From NCBI GenBank assembly GCA_963792125.1, contig CAWBVA010000005.1:1-64000 (forward strand): a stretch of DNA of 64,000 nt, given 5' to 3'. Positions 9,265 to 18,663 of this stretch are shown here, piece after piece (the first letter of the stretch is position 1; the number at the start of each line of letters is the position of its first letter). The position numbers were made by a program, and so were the translations under genes. The notes under the pieces were generated by a model that had not been told where the DNA came from, made no database searches, and saw nothing but the letters and a program-made list of their open reading frames with translations. Origin of the DNA: Methanocella_A sp963792125. GTDB taxonomy: Archaea > Halobacteriota > Methanocellia > Methanocellales > Methanocellaceae.

Positions 9265-11909
9265 TCATTTGACTGACGGTATCGTCACGACGAACCTGGC
9301 GCCTTTCGTATAGTCGCCCTGCACCCGGTCCTCGACCAGGATATTGCCGCCGTAGTGCTCGACCAGTGTCCTGACCAGGTAAAGGCCCAAGCCGCTTCCG
9401 CGGGCTTTCGTCTCTCCCCTGCTGAAGCGCCGGAACAGCCGGTCCTTGACCTCGTCGGGAATGCCGGGGCCGTTGTCTTCGATGACGAACCGGCAGTACT
9501 TCTTACCGTGCTCCATGACGATATCTGCCGAAATACCAACGGTCAGGGGCCGATCGGCGCGGGAGTGCTTGATGGCATTGCCGATGAGATTGACAAACAC
9601 GTCCTTTAGCAGCTCATCGGCGCTCACCATACAGTCCCCGGTACGGCTGAAATCTATCATCAGATCTTTTCCGGGAGACTGCTGGAACTCACGAATGACG
9701 CTCTCGAGCATGGCGGTCGCATTCATCGCTTTAAGGCTGATACCTTCCATGCTCGCGCGCTGCAGCTTTTGCACGTTCCGGATCAGCTGCGAGCTGCTGG
9801 TCAGCGACTCGATCGATTTCTCGAGCAGGGGTTTGCCTGAAGCGTCGAGCTTTCCGGCCTGCTCCAGGTCCATAAGAGCAACCTCCAGGCTGCCCATCGC
9901 GATCTGGTTCATGTTGTTGATGTCGTGGCCCATCAGGTCGACGTACAGCTCGGCCTGCGCTTTGGCGACTTGCAGGGCATCCTCGGCCTGCTTGCGCCCT
10001 GTTATGTCCTGGCCCTGAGCGATCGTGGCCAGCAGCCGGCTCTTATCTTCGCTGTAGATGTTGGCCGAGTTCCAGAGCGCTATGCGAATGCTGCCGTCTT
10101 TATGGAGGATGGGTATTTCCACCGACTCCCAGTATTCGCCCGCCAGCGTCCTCCTGATATTGTCCAGTGACTCGTCCCTGCTTGCCGCCGGAAAGAGAAC
10201 GCTCAAGTCTTTTCCCACGACCTCGCTTACACTATAGCCGGAGAGCCGCTCGAAGGCATGGTTAAACCTCGTAATAGTGAATCCGGGGTCCCACACGATA
10301 ATCGGCGCATTGGCGTAATCGATCAGGCTCTCCAGGTAATCCCGCGTCTCCCGCAGCGCCTCCTCTGCACGCTTGCGCTCGCTGATGTCCCGCACGACGC
10401 TTAGAAGGACTTTCTGGCCGTTGATGATCCGGCCCTGTGAGCTTACTTCAACGGGGAAATCACTGCCGTCTTTGCGGCGATGCTCGGCCTCGAACAGAAT
10501 GCCATTATCATACGCCATATCCATCTGATTATCGACGTGATAACCGATCTCCGAAGCCCTTAAGTCGTATATGCTTAAGGAAAGAAGCTCTTCGTAGGTA
10601 TAACCATAAGCTTTCACGGCTGCGGCGTTAGCCTCAAAAATGCGGCCGTCCCGCCGGATGAACAAAACGATATCATGAGCATTCTCCGAGAAGAGCCGGT
10701 ATTTTTCAAGGGTTTCTTCCACTTTTTTACGCTCGGTGACATCCTGCACCGTACCGAACATAGTGGCTGGCTTACCGGCCTGATCAATAAGGACCTCGCC
10801 GTCCGCGTGGACAATGCGCTCGTTGCCATCCGGCCAGACAACCCGGTAATCGATGTTATAAAGTTCCCCACGGTTCAGGGCTGCATCCACTGCCCCGTTG
10901 ACGGGATCACGGTCTTCCGGGTTAAGGGTATTAATAAACTGCCCATAAGTAATGTAGTCCTGTCGAGGCATGCCGAATATCCGGTAAAACTCATCGCTGC
11001 AATATACCAGGTCTTTCTTCGTATCCCAGGTCCAGTTGCCGATGTGCGCGATGCGCTGGGCCCGGGACAGGTTCGCCTCGCTCTCCCTGAGCGCGACTTC
11101 GGCCCGCTTACGCTCCGTTATGTCCCGGGCGGAAATCGTGTAATAGTGGCTGCCATAGAACTCGATATAACTGGCGTAGACCTCCACCGGGAACTCGCGG
11201 CCGTCCCGGGCACGGAGCCGGGACTCGAAGGTCATGCTGCAGTGCTGCCGGATGCGATCGAGGATGTCCTGCCACTCGCGCTGGCTGGCTTGTGGCACGA
11301 CATCGAAGATGCGCATCTTGTGGAGCTCGTCGCTGGAATAGCCCAGGGAATCCTTCGTCTCGTTGTTCACATGGAACATCCTGCCGTCCGCTCGCAGGAG
11401 AAAGACGTTATCCTTCAGGTTGTGCAGGAGCTTAAGAGCCAGCCGGGGCAATTCCTCCATTTGCCTGCTGACGGTGATGTCGTTAAAGAGTACGGTCATG
11501 CCACCGGGCACCGGATACAGGTAGACGTCAAACCACTTGCCCAACAGCCTGTGCATCTCCCGGAATTTGCCTGTGCTACGGCCGTTTCTGGCCTTTTCGT
11601 AAGCATTGTAAAATAGCGTGTCCGGCCCTTCGGGTACAGGTCCCACAGGCTCCTGCCCTCGATGGCCTCTGATCCTTTCGCGAATAGTCTTGCCGCCGCA
11701 GAGTTCGCATAGACGACGTGCGACTCGTCGTCCAGGACGAGAACAGGCTCCGTAATGCCATCAAGCATGCTGACTACATGTTCGCAACCGGTAAGGTCTT
11801 CTGTTTTAGCAGCGAGCCGGGCCCGTAATTCCGACAATTCTTTCAGTAGCTGGTCCCGGGTCTTGTGCTTATCTTTCTCACTGTCGGAAATCAGAGGCCC
11901 GAAACTCAT
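9265..11909 (-). CDS. PAS-domain sensor histidine kinase 2 (one frameshift)
   Basis: A paralogue of kinase 1 with one more PAS domain (about five), including one beginning AQRIAHIGNWTWD typical of the PAS_3 class, then the H box DLMGHDINN and an HATPase with NAIKHS, DNGPGIPDEV and GSGLGLYLV. Its N-terminal 100 residues are nearly identical to kinase 1. The frame breaks near 11640, within LWDLYPKG, where one missing base would rejoin the two parts; a single-base deletion is the simplest explanation. Start at 11909 by homology with kinase 1 and by the copied promoter. Soluble, no membrane segment, no linked response regulator. Confidence 0.88.
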
Positions 11910-11995
11910 ATAAATAACACTTTTTCTCCCGGATGATATATAAATGCTATTTCCGATAAATAGCAATTATATAAAAAGTTGATGGTTGCCGAATT
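11907..11995 (-). promoter_or_regulatory. Promoter of kinase 2
   Basis: The TATA-like tatataaat at 11937-11945 lies about 30 nt before the ATG at 11909, predicting a nearly leaderless mRNA. The block is a close copy of the promoter of kinase 1. Confidence 0.65.
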
Positions 11996-12025
11996 ATACG
12001 GTAAATCGCCTGATTGTCATGTGGT

Positions 12026-13555
12026 TCACTCGACAGACGGAATCATCACGACAAATCTGGCGCCTTTCGTATAGTCGCCCGGCACCCGGTCCTCCACGCG
12101 TATTTTGCCGTCATAGCTTTCAACCAGCGTCTTAGCCAGGTACAGCCCCAGGCCGCTGCCTTTGACTTTCGTCTGGCCCCGGCTGAAGCGCATGAATAGC
12201 CTGTCCTTGACCTCGTCGGGAATGCCCGGGCCATTGTCCGCGACAGTGACCATGCAGTACTTCTTCCCGCCCTCTTCGACGATATCCAGGGCCACGTCGA
12301 TGGCAAGGTGCCTGTCGGGGCGGGAGTGTTTGATGCGTTCCCGATCAGGTTCACGAAGGCGTCCTTGAGCAGCTCGTTTGCGTTCACCGTGCAGGCAGGG
12401 CAATGGCGGAAGCGGATATCCATGTCTCTCCCGATGGTGGCCCTGAACCCGCCGACGACGCCTTCGAGGACCGCGCACACGTCCGTCTTTCGCAGCTTTT
12501 GCCCTTCCGAGGTCGCCCGCTGCAGCTTCTGCACATTATCGATCAGGACTGCGGTATTTTCGAGGGACCTGAGAGTATTTTCCAGGCAGGCTTTGCTGTC
12601 CGGATCGAGCTTGCCAGCCTGTTCCAGTACCCCGATGGCCATTTCGATGTTACCGGCGGCAATCATGGTCTGGTTATTAATGTCGTGGCCCATCAGGTCC
12701 AGGTACATTTCTGCCCGGGACCGGGCCTCGTTGATCTCATTTTCGGCGATTTTACGTTCAGTGATATCCCGGGCGGAAATGGTATAATACGACTGGCCGT
12801 AAAGCTCGATGTAATTGGCGTATACCTCCACCGGGAACTCCCGGCCGTCCTTCGTCACGCAGTTTTGACTCGAACGTGGTGGAACCCTTTTGCCTGATCT
12901 GGTCAAGGATATCCTGCCACTGGCGCAGATTTGCCTGTGGCACCAGGTCGAAAATGCTCTTGCGTATGAGCTCGTCCGTCGAGTACCCCAGGGAATGCCG
13001 GGTTTCGCTGTTCACGTGGAACAGCCTGCCGTCGGCCCGCATCAGGAAGATGTTCTCCTTCATGTTGTGCAGGAGGACGAGGGCCAGCCGCTGGAGCTCG
13101 TCTTTATGCCGGCGTACGGTGATGTCGTGGAAGAGCACGACCATGCCCCCGGCGACCGGGTACAGGTCGACCTCGAACCATTTGCTCTGCCGCGGGTGCT
13201 TCTCGGCGAAGCTGGCCGGGTTGCGATCGACCGCGGCCTTCGTGAACAAGTTATAGAACAACGTGTCCTTGCTCTTGGGGTAAACGTCCCAGAGGCGCTT
13301 GCCGGGGAGCTGCTCGTGGCCCGTGTCGAGCAGGCGTCCGGCCGCTGAGTTCGCGTAAGTAATCAGGGCCGCGTCATCGAGAAACAGCAAGGGCTCTGCA
13401 ATGCCGTCAAGCATGCCGACGATGCGATTGCAGCCGGCCTGCTCATCCTTCAGGGCGGTCACGATTCCCTGCAGTCCCGCAAGCTCGGTGAGCAGCTGTT
13501 CACGGGTTTTTTGTTTATCTTTTCCGGCGTCAGAGATCAGGGGCTTGGGCCTCAT
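12026..13555 (-). CDS. PAS-domain sensor histidine kinase 3 (two frameshifts)
   Basis: The third and shortest paralogue, about 510 residues: coiled coil, two PAS domains, the H box DLMGHDINNQ, and an HATPase with NAIKHS, DNGPGIPDEV and GSGLGLYLA. It is more diverged than kinases 1 and 2 are from each other. The frame breaks near 12863 (one extra base before VTKDGREFP) and near 12345 (one missing base in NAIKHSRPDRH). The start MRPKPLISD at 13555 aligns with MSSGPLISD of the others. Upstream DNA is AT-rich with TATA-like elements and is shared with the divergent CheB-like gene, so the two directions may be co-regulated. Confidence 0.85.
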
Positions 13556-13780
13556 TTTAATGAAAGTTGTTACTTCTTTATTGTATATAAATTAGATTAT
13601 CATAGTAAATAATTATATAATGAGCGTGAGTGTGCCGATATATTCTTTTTTTTTTTTCATTAACTTAATTGCAATTATATTGATATTAATATAAATGGGC
13701 TTACCATACCAGTATTTTGCGTATTTTGATAAAAATTATAAAACTAAGATTTATTATCTTAAAGCTCATACTCAGTAATA

Positions 13781-14396
13781 GTGAACCTTGCAAACATCGT
13801 TGACAGGACATCAGGTATGGGCAATTTTGAGGTCGTGGCGATAGGCGCATCCGCCGGAGGGCTGAAAGCGTTGATGGAGGTGCTGTCCCGGCTTCCCGCC
13901 GACCTGCCGGCCTCCATCCTCATCGTCCAGCACCTCGACCCGCGGCATAAAAGCCTGCTGGTGGAGCTGCTCCAGAGGCGCTGCCAGATCAGGATCAAGG
14001 AAGCCGTGAACGACGAGCCTATCGAGAAGTCGGTCGTCTACATTGCCCCGCCGGACAGGCACCTGCTGCTCACCGACGGAAAGACGTACCTCACGTCGAC
14101 GGCGTTCGTGCACTTTTCCCGCCCGTCCATCGACCTGCTGTTCGAGTCGGTCGCCGCAAGCATGGACGGCAAGTCGATAGGCGTGATACTGACGGGCTCG
14201 GGCATCGGACGGGGCGATGGGCATCAAGGCAATAAAGGAGCAGGGCGGGACGACGATCGCGCAGGACCCGGATACCGCGGAGCATAACTCCATGCCCAGG
14301 TCCGCCATTGCCACCGGCATGGTCGACTTCGTGCTGCCCCTGGCGGAAATAGCTCCTGCGATCATTACGCTTATTACAAAAGGAGACGAAGAGTAA
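13781..14396 (+). CDS. CheB-type methylesterase domain protein (frameshifted)
   Basis: A stand-alone CheB catalytic domain without a receiver domain: VVAIGASAGGLKAL (nucleophile-serine motif), IVQHLDPRHKS, IAPPDRHLLL, and VILTGSGSDGAMG once an extra A near 14208 is removed. The C-terminus reads through to GDEE. Start is either the GTG at 13781 or the ATG at 13817; I see no strong Shine-Dalgarno for either. It lies 3 nt before a CheR-PAS gene, recalling the CheB-CheR-PAS fusions of bacteria and methanogens, here split. Because there are no chemoreceptors, CheA or CheY nearby, it probably serves a signalling rather than a motility role. Confidence 0.82.
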
Positions 14397-14399
14397 CCT

Positions 14400-16346
14400 A
14401 TGCCGGAGAATCAGCAGCCGCCCGCTAAAGAAGATCAGACGGACGAAGAGCTGGACCAGCTGCTCCAGAAGCTTTTTAACGAACGCGGGTTCGACTTCAG
14501 GGACTACAAGAAAGTCAGTCTCCGGCGCCGCATCCAGAAGCGGCTTGACGAGCTAAAGATCAGCACTTACCCTGAATATGAGAGATACCTGGATGAGCAC
14601 CAGGATGAGTACGCGAAGCTGTTCGAGACGCTGCTGATCAACGTGACGGAGTTCTTCCGCGACCCCGATGCGTGGAAGATCGTCGAAGAAAAGGTGCTGC
14701 CCGACATCATCGCCAGAAAGAAGAAAGGCGACTCCATCCGGGTCTGGAGCGCCGGCTGCGCCTCCGGGGAAGAGCCCTATTCCGTCGGCATACTGCTCGC
14801 CGAGGCGCTGGGCAACGCGATCCATGACTATGAGATCAAGATCTACGCGACCGACATCGATGAAAATGCGCTCACCGAAGCGAGGAGAGGCGTCTATCGC
14901 CCGGAAAAGCTCAAGAACGTCAGCCCGGAACTGCTTGAAAAATATTTCTCTAAAGAAGATAGTGTCTACAAGATCGACCGATCGATCCGGCAAATGGTAG
15001 CCTTCGGCCGGCAGGACCTGACTTCAGACGCCCCCATCTCTCACCTGGACCTCCTGGTATGCAGGAACGTGCTGATCTATTTCAACGTCCAGCTTCAAAA
15101 CAAATTGCTCTACCGGTTTAATTTCGCGCTGAACCAGGGTGGATACGTCTTCTTCGGCAAATCGGAATCCACGCTGGTGGGCTCCAAGCTGTTCAGCGTG
15201 GTGAGCCAGAAGTGGCGGATCTTCAAGAAGACCATGAGCATTACCGAGCTGGAGCCGGCGGAGCGACGCATAGCCCTGATTGAAGAAGCTACGGTCGACA
15301 AAGCGGTCACCGTGGCGTCGAAGGAAATCAAAACTCTGGACTTTTATCACGAGGCGATCATTAATACCATGAGCCCGGCCCTGATCGTCCTGAATAAAAA
15401 TAATATCGTAACCACCTGGAACCCCGCCGCCGAGCAAATGTGGACGATCAAGTCCGACTACGCCCTGGGCCGCAACTTCTACGAGATGGGGATGGGCGAC
15501 CGGATACCAGGCATCAGCGATGCCATACGCGATGCGTTACGGGATAAGAAACCGGTGGTGCTCAAAGAAAAAGAGATCACCAACCACAAAGGCGAGAAGA
15601 GGTACGTCGACGTGACCGTCGTGCCGCTGATCGGCCCGAACGCGGAGCTCCAGGGGTCCATCATCATGATGGACGACGTGACCGAGGACAAGCGTCTCCG
15701 CGACGAGCTGAAGCGCTCGAACGAAGAATTGCAGGAGCTCAACGCGAAGCTGGAGACGACCAACGAGGAGCTCGAGTCGACCAACGAGGAGCTGGAGACG
15801 ACGGCCGAAGAGCTGCAGTCCACCGCCGAGGAGCTGGAGACCAGCAACGAGGAGCTGCAGTCGACCAACGAGGAGCTGGAGACCAGCAACGAAGAGCTGC
15901 GTTCGCTGAACGAGGAGCTCGAGACCACCAACGACGAGCTGAGAGAAAGGACCGCACAGCTTAACATCATAAACACGTCTAACGAAGCCATCATCAACAA
16001 CATCGTCGAAAGCCTGATCGTGCTCGACAAAGACGGCGTGGTTACTACCTGGAACCCTGCGGCTGCCCAGATGTGGGGGGTAGGCTGGAATGATACGACA
16101 GGCAAGAACTTCTTTGCCCTTCATTTGACCAGAGGCATAAGCGCAGAAGACTTGAAGCAGATGATCAAACAGGCGTATGACAGGATGGCGCCGATCAAAG
16201 ATAAAGAGATGAAATATAAGACGCCGTCCGGAGATGAGCATACAGTTATAGTCTCCATCATCCCTATGGAGAAGGGAAACGATTACCTGGGCGCACTGAT
16301 CCTGTGCAGGGACGTTACCGCGGATATTAAAAGATATAAGGCTTGA
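14400..16346 (+). CDS. CheR-type methyltransferase with coiled coil and two PAS domains
   Basis: An intact 648-residue protein. Residues 15-275 form a CheR domain with an all-helical N-terminal part, the SAM-binding motif VWSAGCASGEEPYS, IYATDIDENAL and LLVCRNVLIYF. A PAS domain (about 315-430) follows, then some 75 residues of near-perfect heptads of the form NEELxST/ETT that must form a long coiled coil, and a second PAS domain (about 525-640) that starts almost identically to the first (VVTTWNPAAAQMW). It has no kinase domain and ends after the second PAS. Cotranscribed with the CheB-like gene; target glutamate residues are unknown. Confidence 0.87.
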   Translation: MPENQQPPAKEDQTDEELDQLLQKLFNERGFDFRDYKKVSLRRRIQKRLDELKISTYPEYERYLDEHQDEYAKLFETLLINVTEFFRDPDAWKIVEEKVLPDIIARKKKGDSIRVWSAGCASGEEPYSVGILLAEALGNAIHDYEIKIYATDIDENALTEARRGVYRPEKLKNVSPELLEKYFSKEDSVYKIDRSIRQMVAFGRQDLTSDAPISHLDLLVCRNVLIYFNVQLQNKLLYRFNFALNQGGYVFFGKSESTLVGSKLFSVVSQKWRIFKKTMSITELEPAERRIALIEEATVDKAVTVASKEIKTLDFYHEAIINTMSPALIVLNKNNIVTTWNPAAEQMWTIKSDYALGRNFYEMGMGDRIPGISDAIRDALRDKKPVVLKEKEITNHKGEKRYVDVTVVPLIGPNAELQGSIIMMDDVTEDKRLRDELKRSNEELQELNAKLETTNEELESTNEELETTAEELQSTAEELETSNEELQSTNEELETSNEELRSLNEELETTNDELRERTAQLNIINTSNEAIINNIVESLIVLDKDGVVTTWNPAAAQMWGVGWNDTTGKNFFALHLTRGISAEDLKQMIKQAYDRMAPIKDKEMKYKTPSGDEHTVIVSIIPMEKGNDYLGALILCRDVTADIKRYKA

Positions 16347-16372
16347 ATAAATTTTCGGAGAATGGACGACCC

Positions 16373-17032
16373 ATGGACTTTCCCCCTAAAGTAGTAGCGT
16401 CGGTCACCACGAAAGACGATGCAAAAGAGGCGGCCTCACTGGGCGCCGATCTGGTGGAGGTGCGCGTCGACCTGGCCGGGGAGGACCCGGAGGCGCTCGT
16501 CCAGAGTATTTACCGGGACGTGGACTGCCCCATGATCGTTACTATCCGGCCGGAGTTCGAGGGCGGAAAGTACGCCGGGAGCGACCGGGACCGGGTGAAG
16601 CTTTTCAAGAAACTGGCCACCTACGCAGAATATATCGACGTGGAGCTCAGGGCGAAGCGCGTCGATGAGCTCGTGGCCACAGTACAGGGCACGGATGCAA
16701 TGCCCATCGTCTCGTACCACGACTTCGAGGGTACGCCACCCAACGCCGAGATGCTGTCGATCATCAACAGCTGCATAGAGAAGGGCGCCATCGCCAAGCT
16801 GGCCGTGACCCCGCACGACATGAACGACGTGCTGCGGCTGCTTGAAGTGACCCTCGTCTCAAAACGCCCCGTATGCACCATAGCTATGGGCAGCCTGGGC
16901 ATGCACTCCCGGATAGTAGCGCCGGTCTACGGCTCGCTGCTCACCTATGGCTATGTCCGCCGGCCCGTTGCACCCGGGCAGATACGCGTCGACCGCATCC
17001 TGGAAGGGCTGAAAATTCTCGGGCTGCGTTAG
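16373..17032 (+). CDS. aroD: Type I 3-dehydroquinate dehydratase
   Basis: A 219-residue class I dehydroquinase that converts 3-dehydroquinate to 3-dehydroshikimate in the shikimate pathway. Motifs: VEVRVDL, MIVTIRPEFEGG, the catalytic histidine in VSYHDF, the Schiff-base lysine in IAKLAV, and the closing SRIVAPVYGSLLTYG. Length is normal. The ATG at 16373 follows GGAG; a TTG at 16343 overlapping the CheR stop would add ten unconserved residues. It is close behind the CheR-PAS gene but functionally unrelated. Confidence 0.92.
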   Translation: MDFPPKVVASVTTKDDAKEAASLGADLVEVRVDLAGEDPEALVQSIYRDVDCPMIVTIRPEFEGGKYAGSDRDRVKLFKKLATYAEYIDVELRAKRVDELVATVQGTDAMPIVSYHDFEGTPPNAEMLSIINSCIEKGAIAKLAVTPHDMNDVLRLLEVTLVSKRPVCTIAMGSLGMHSRIVAPVYGSLLTYGYVRRPVAPGQIRVDRILEGLKILGLR

Positions 17033-17067
17033 TCACCAACCCTCGAATATCTTATTGATGCTAGCTG

Positions 17068-17185
17068 GCACCGAACACGACGTACACGACGTACACAACG
17101 TTTTTAATGGATGCAGCTACACAAGCACAGTTCCCTGAACGTACGTTGTGTACGTCGTGGCCGTCGTGTACGTCGTGTTCGGTGC
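17068..17185. repeat. Inverted repeat of ACGTACACG units between convergent genes
   Basis: Arm 17068-17100 begins GCACCGAACACGACG and is matched by the reverse complement ending CGTCGTGTTCGGTGC at 17185. Arms are built from iterated CGACGTACA-type units and differ in unit number. It lies between the ends of aroD and the cyclase-like gene, so it may terminate both transcripts. The rest of 17033-17309 shows no gene. Confidence 0.78.
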
Positions 17186-17309
17186 AGGCCTTGCAACATA
17201 TGAAAAAATTTTAATCCGGCGGCAGGCTCTCGCGCGCGTACGCTGCGAGGCCGCTCGTAGACCGGCGGAGGCCGCTAATATATCGCCCGGCCGTGCCAGG
17301 TATCGATAT

Positions 17310-18327
17310 TTACACCACGGCAATGCCTGCGTTTTTCAATACCTTTAACGCCCGCAGCGTAATCCATTTGCTCTCTTTGCCGCGCTGGCCGAAGTTCGCA
17401 TAGGTCGAGGACCTGCTCGTCGTGTAGCCCAGCTTCCACCGGCCGTCGGGCTTCCTTTTGCCCAGGATGAACTGCAGCCCCTCGTCCACGGCCTCGTGCC
17501 TGACGCCCAGGCCCTGGAGCGTGTCGACGATCTCGATCACGTCGTCATAATGAAGGACGGGAAAGCTGAACATCTCGAACTCAGGCCTGATCGGCTCCCA
17601 TTCGCCGTGGTTTCGACGATAGAGGCGGTGCATCAGGACGAAATCGACCGCCTTCCCGATGAACTCGTCCATCTCTGTCAGTGCGCCGGGCTTCAGGGAT
17701 CGCTGTCATCGCCTTCAGCGACCGTGGTGACCCCGGAAAAACAGGTGTGTCTGCCGAAGCACCGGTCCCGCTTCCCCCGGTAAGGCCATTCGTCGGGCGT
17801 GCGGAAGCCGCCGTCGTCGAAACGCTGGTACTTGAGGAGCCATTGTATCGAGTCCTGCACCCTGCCGTCGTCGTGGTATCCCAGCATCGAAAGTGACCAG
17901 ACCATGTTGGACACGAAGCACGGCAGCGGCCAAAAGTCGATGCCATCCTTTCTCTTGATATTTATTCCGATCACTTTCCTGCCCGGATTATAGTTGTGGT
18001 CGAGGACGTATTCGCAGAGCTTCTTCACCCGGGGATCATCCCGGTCGACGCCAAGCTGCGCCAGGGTCAGCAATTGCCATATGCTGTTCTTTTTCGGCTG
18101 GTAGCCCGTCTTCGCCACCTCGTAGCCGTATTGTTCGACCATCTCGGGCGTCATGAACCCGCCGTCCTCGTTCTGGTGGGACAGGATGGCGGCTGCCGGC
18201 CCGCGCTCCATGATCGCCCGCTTCGCTTCCGCCACTTCAGGGTCGTCGTCCGGCCGGTCCAGCAGGTCTTTCAGCGTACAAGTAGCGCACCGAGGGCTCG
18301 TCCGGGCTCCAGCAGCCATGCCAGCAT
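17310..18327 (-). CDS. Squalene-cyclase / prenyltransferase-fold repeat protein (frameshifted)
   Basis: About 340 residues of helical-hairpin repeats typical of the terpenoid cyclase / prenyltransferase alpha-alpha toroid: ILSHQNEDGGFMT, IQWLLKYQRFDDGGF, RFD-like and KPDGRWKLG. The family's DGG and QxxDGxW-like turns recur, but no DCTAE or DDTA motif of true cyclases is visible, so catalysis is doubtful. I take the start as the ATG at 18327, which reads MLAWLLEP before two small frame breaks near 18295 and 18272; another break near 17690 separates the C-terminal 120 residues. The function is unknown; archaeal relatives are annotated only by fold. Confidence 0.68.
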
Positions 18328-18450
18328 ATCGTCTGTTGACACAAAACACCATGTTGAGGCTAATAGATAATAAACCTGCCCTTGGCTCGCGATGTACATC
18401 ATGTACTGTACCGCATATAACAACATTTATATGGTTAGAGATAATATTGC

Positions 18451-18510
18451 CATGCTATAGCATATCAATTGTCATGCTATAGCATATCAATTGCCATGCA
18501 ATAGCATGGC
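18451..18510. promoter_or_regulatory. Tandem 22-bp palindromic sites before the symporter genes
   Basis: The 22-bp unit starting CATGCTATAGCATATCAATTG occurs twice exactly (18451-18472, 18473-18494) and a third, degenerate unit follows to 18510. Each contains the perfect palindrome ATGCTATAGCAT, or ATGCAATAGCAT in the third. A 22-bp period places sites on one face of the helix, as expected for a cooperatively bound regulator. A TATA-like ctataaag lies at 18524-18531, between the sites and the symporter start. Confidence 0.65.
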
Positions 18511-18550
18511 ATACTTATGAACTATCTATAAAGTACTGGAGCGTGGAGTC

Positions 18551-18661
18551 TTGTTCGGGATCGATGACCCTCAAATCATACTGGCGTATGTTGCCACCTT
18601 CGGCATCGTCATTATTGGCATATTGTACGGAATTATAAACTGGAACAAGGGCGGTGAGTGA
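18551..18661 (+). CDS. Symporter small accessory protein
   Basis: A 36-residue reading frame beginning LFGIDDPQIILAY and ending IINWNKGGE, with a single membrane helix between. It matches the small accessory proteins encoded directly upstream of many sodium/solute symporters in archaea and bacteria, which also begin with an FGxDDP-type motif and end with INWN. The start is a TTG at 18551 with GGAGC about nine nt upstream. Its stop overlaps the Shine-Dalgarno of the symporter, indicating tight coupling. It probably stabilises or completes the transporter. Confidence 0.78.
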   Translation: MFGIDDPQIILAYVATFGIVIIGILYGIINWNKGGE

Positions 18662-18663
18662 TC

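Noticed and set aside
15730..15950. Short direct repeats suggestive of a CRISPR or satellite
   Set aside because: They encode the heptad coiled coil of the CheR-PAS protein and stay in frame.
18451..18510. CRISPR-like repeats
   Set aside because: The units are contiguous without spacers and only 22 bp long; better explained as operators.
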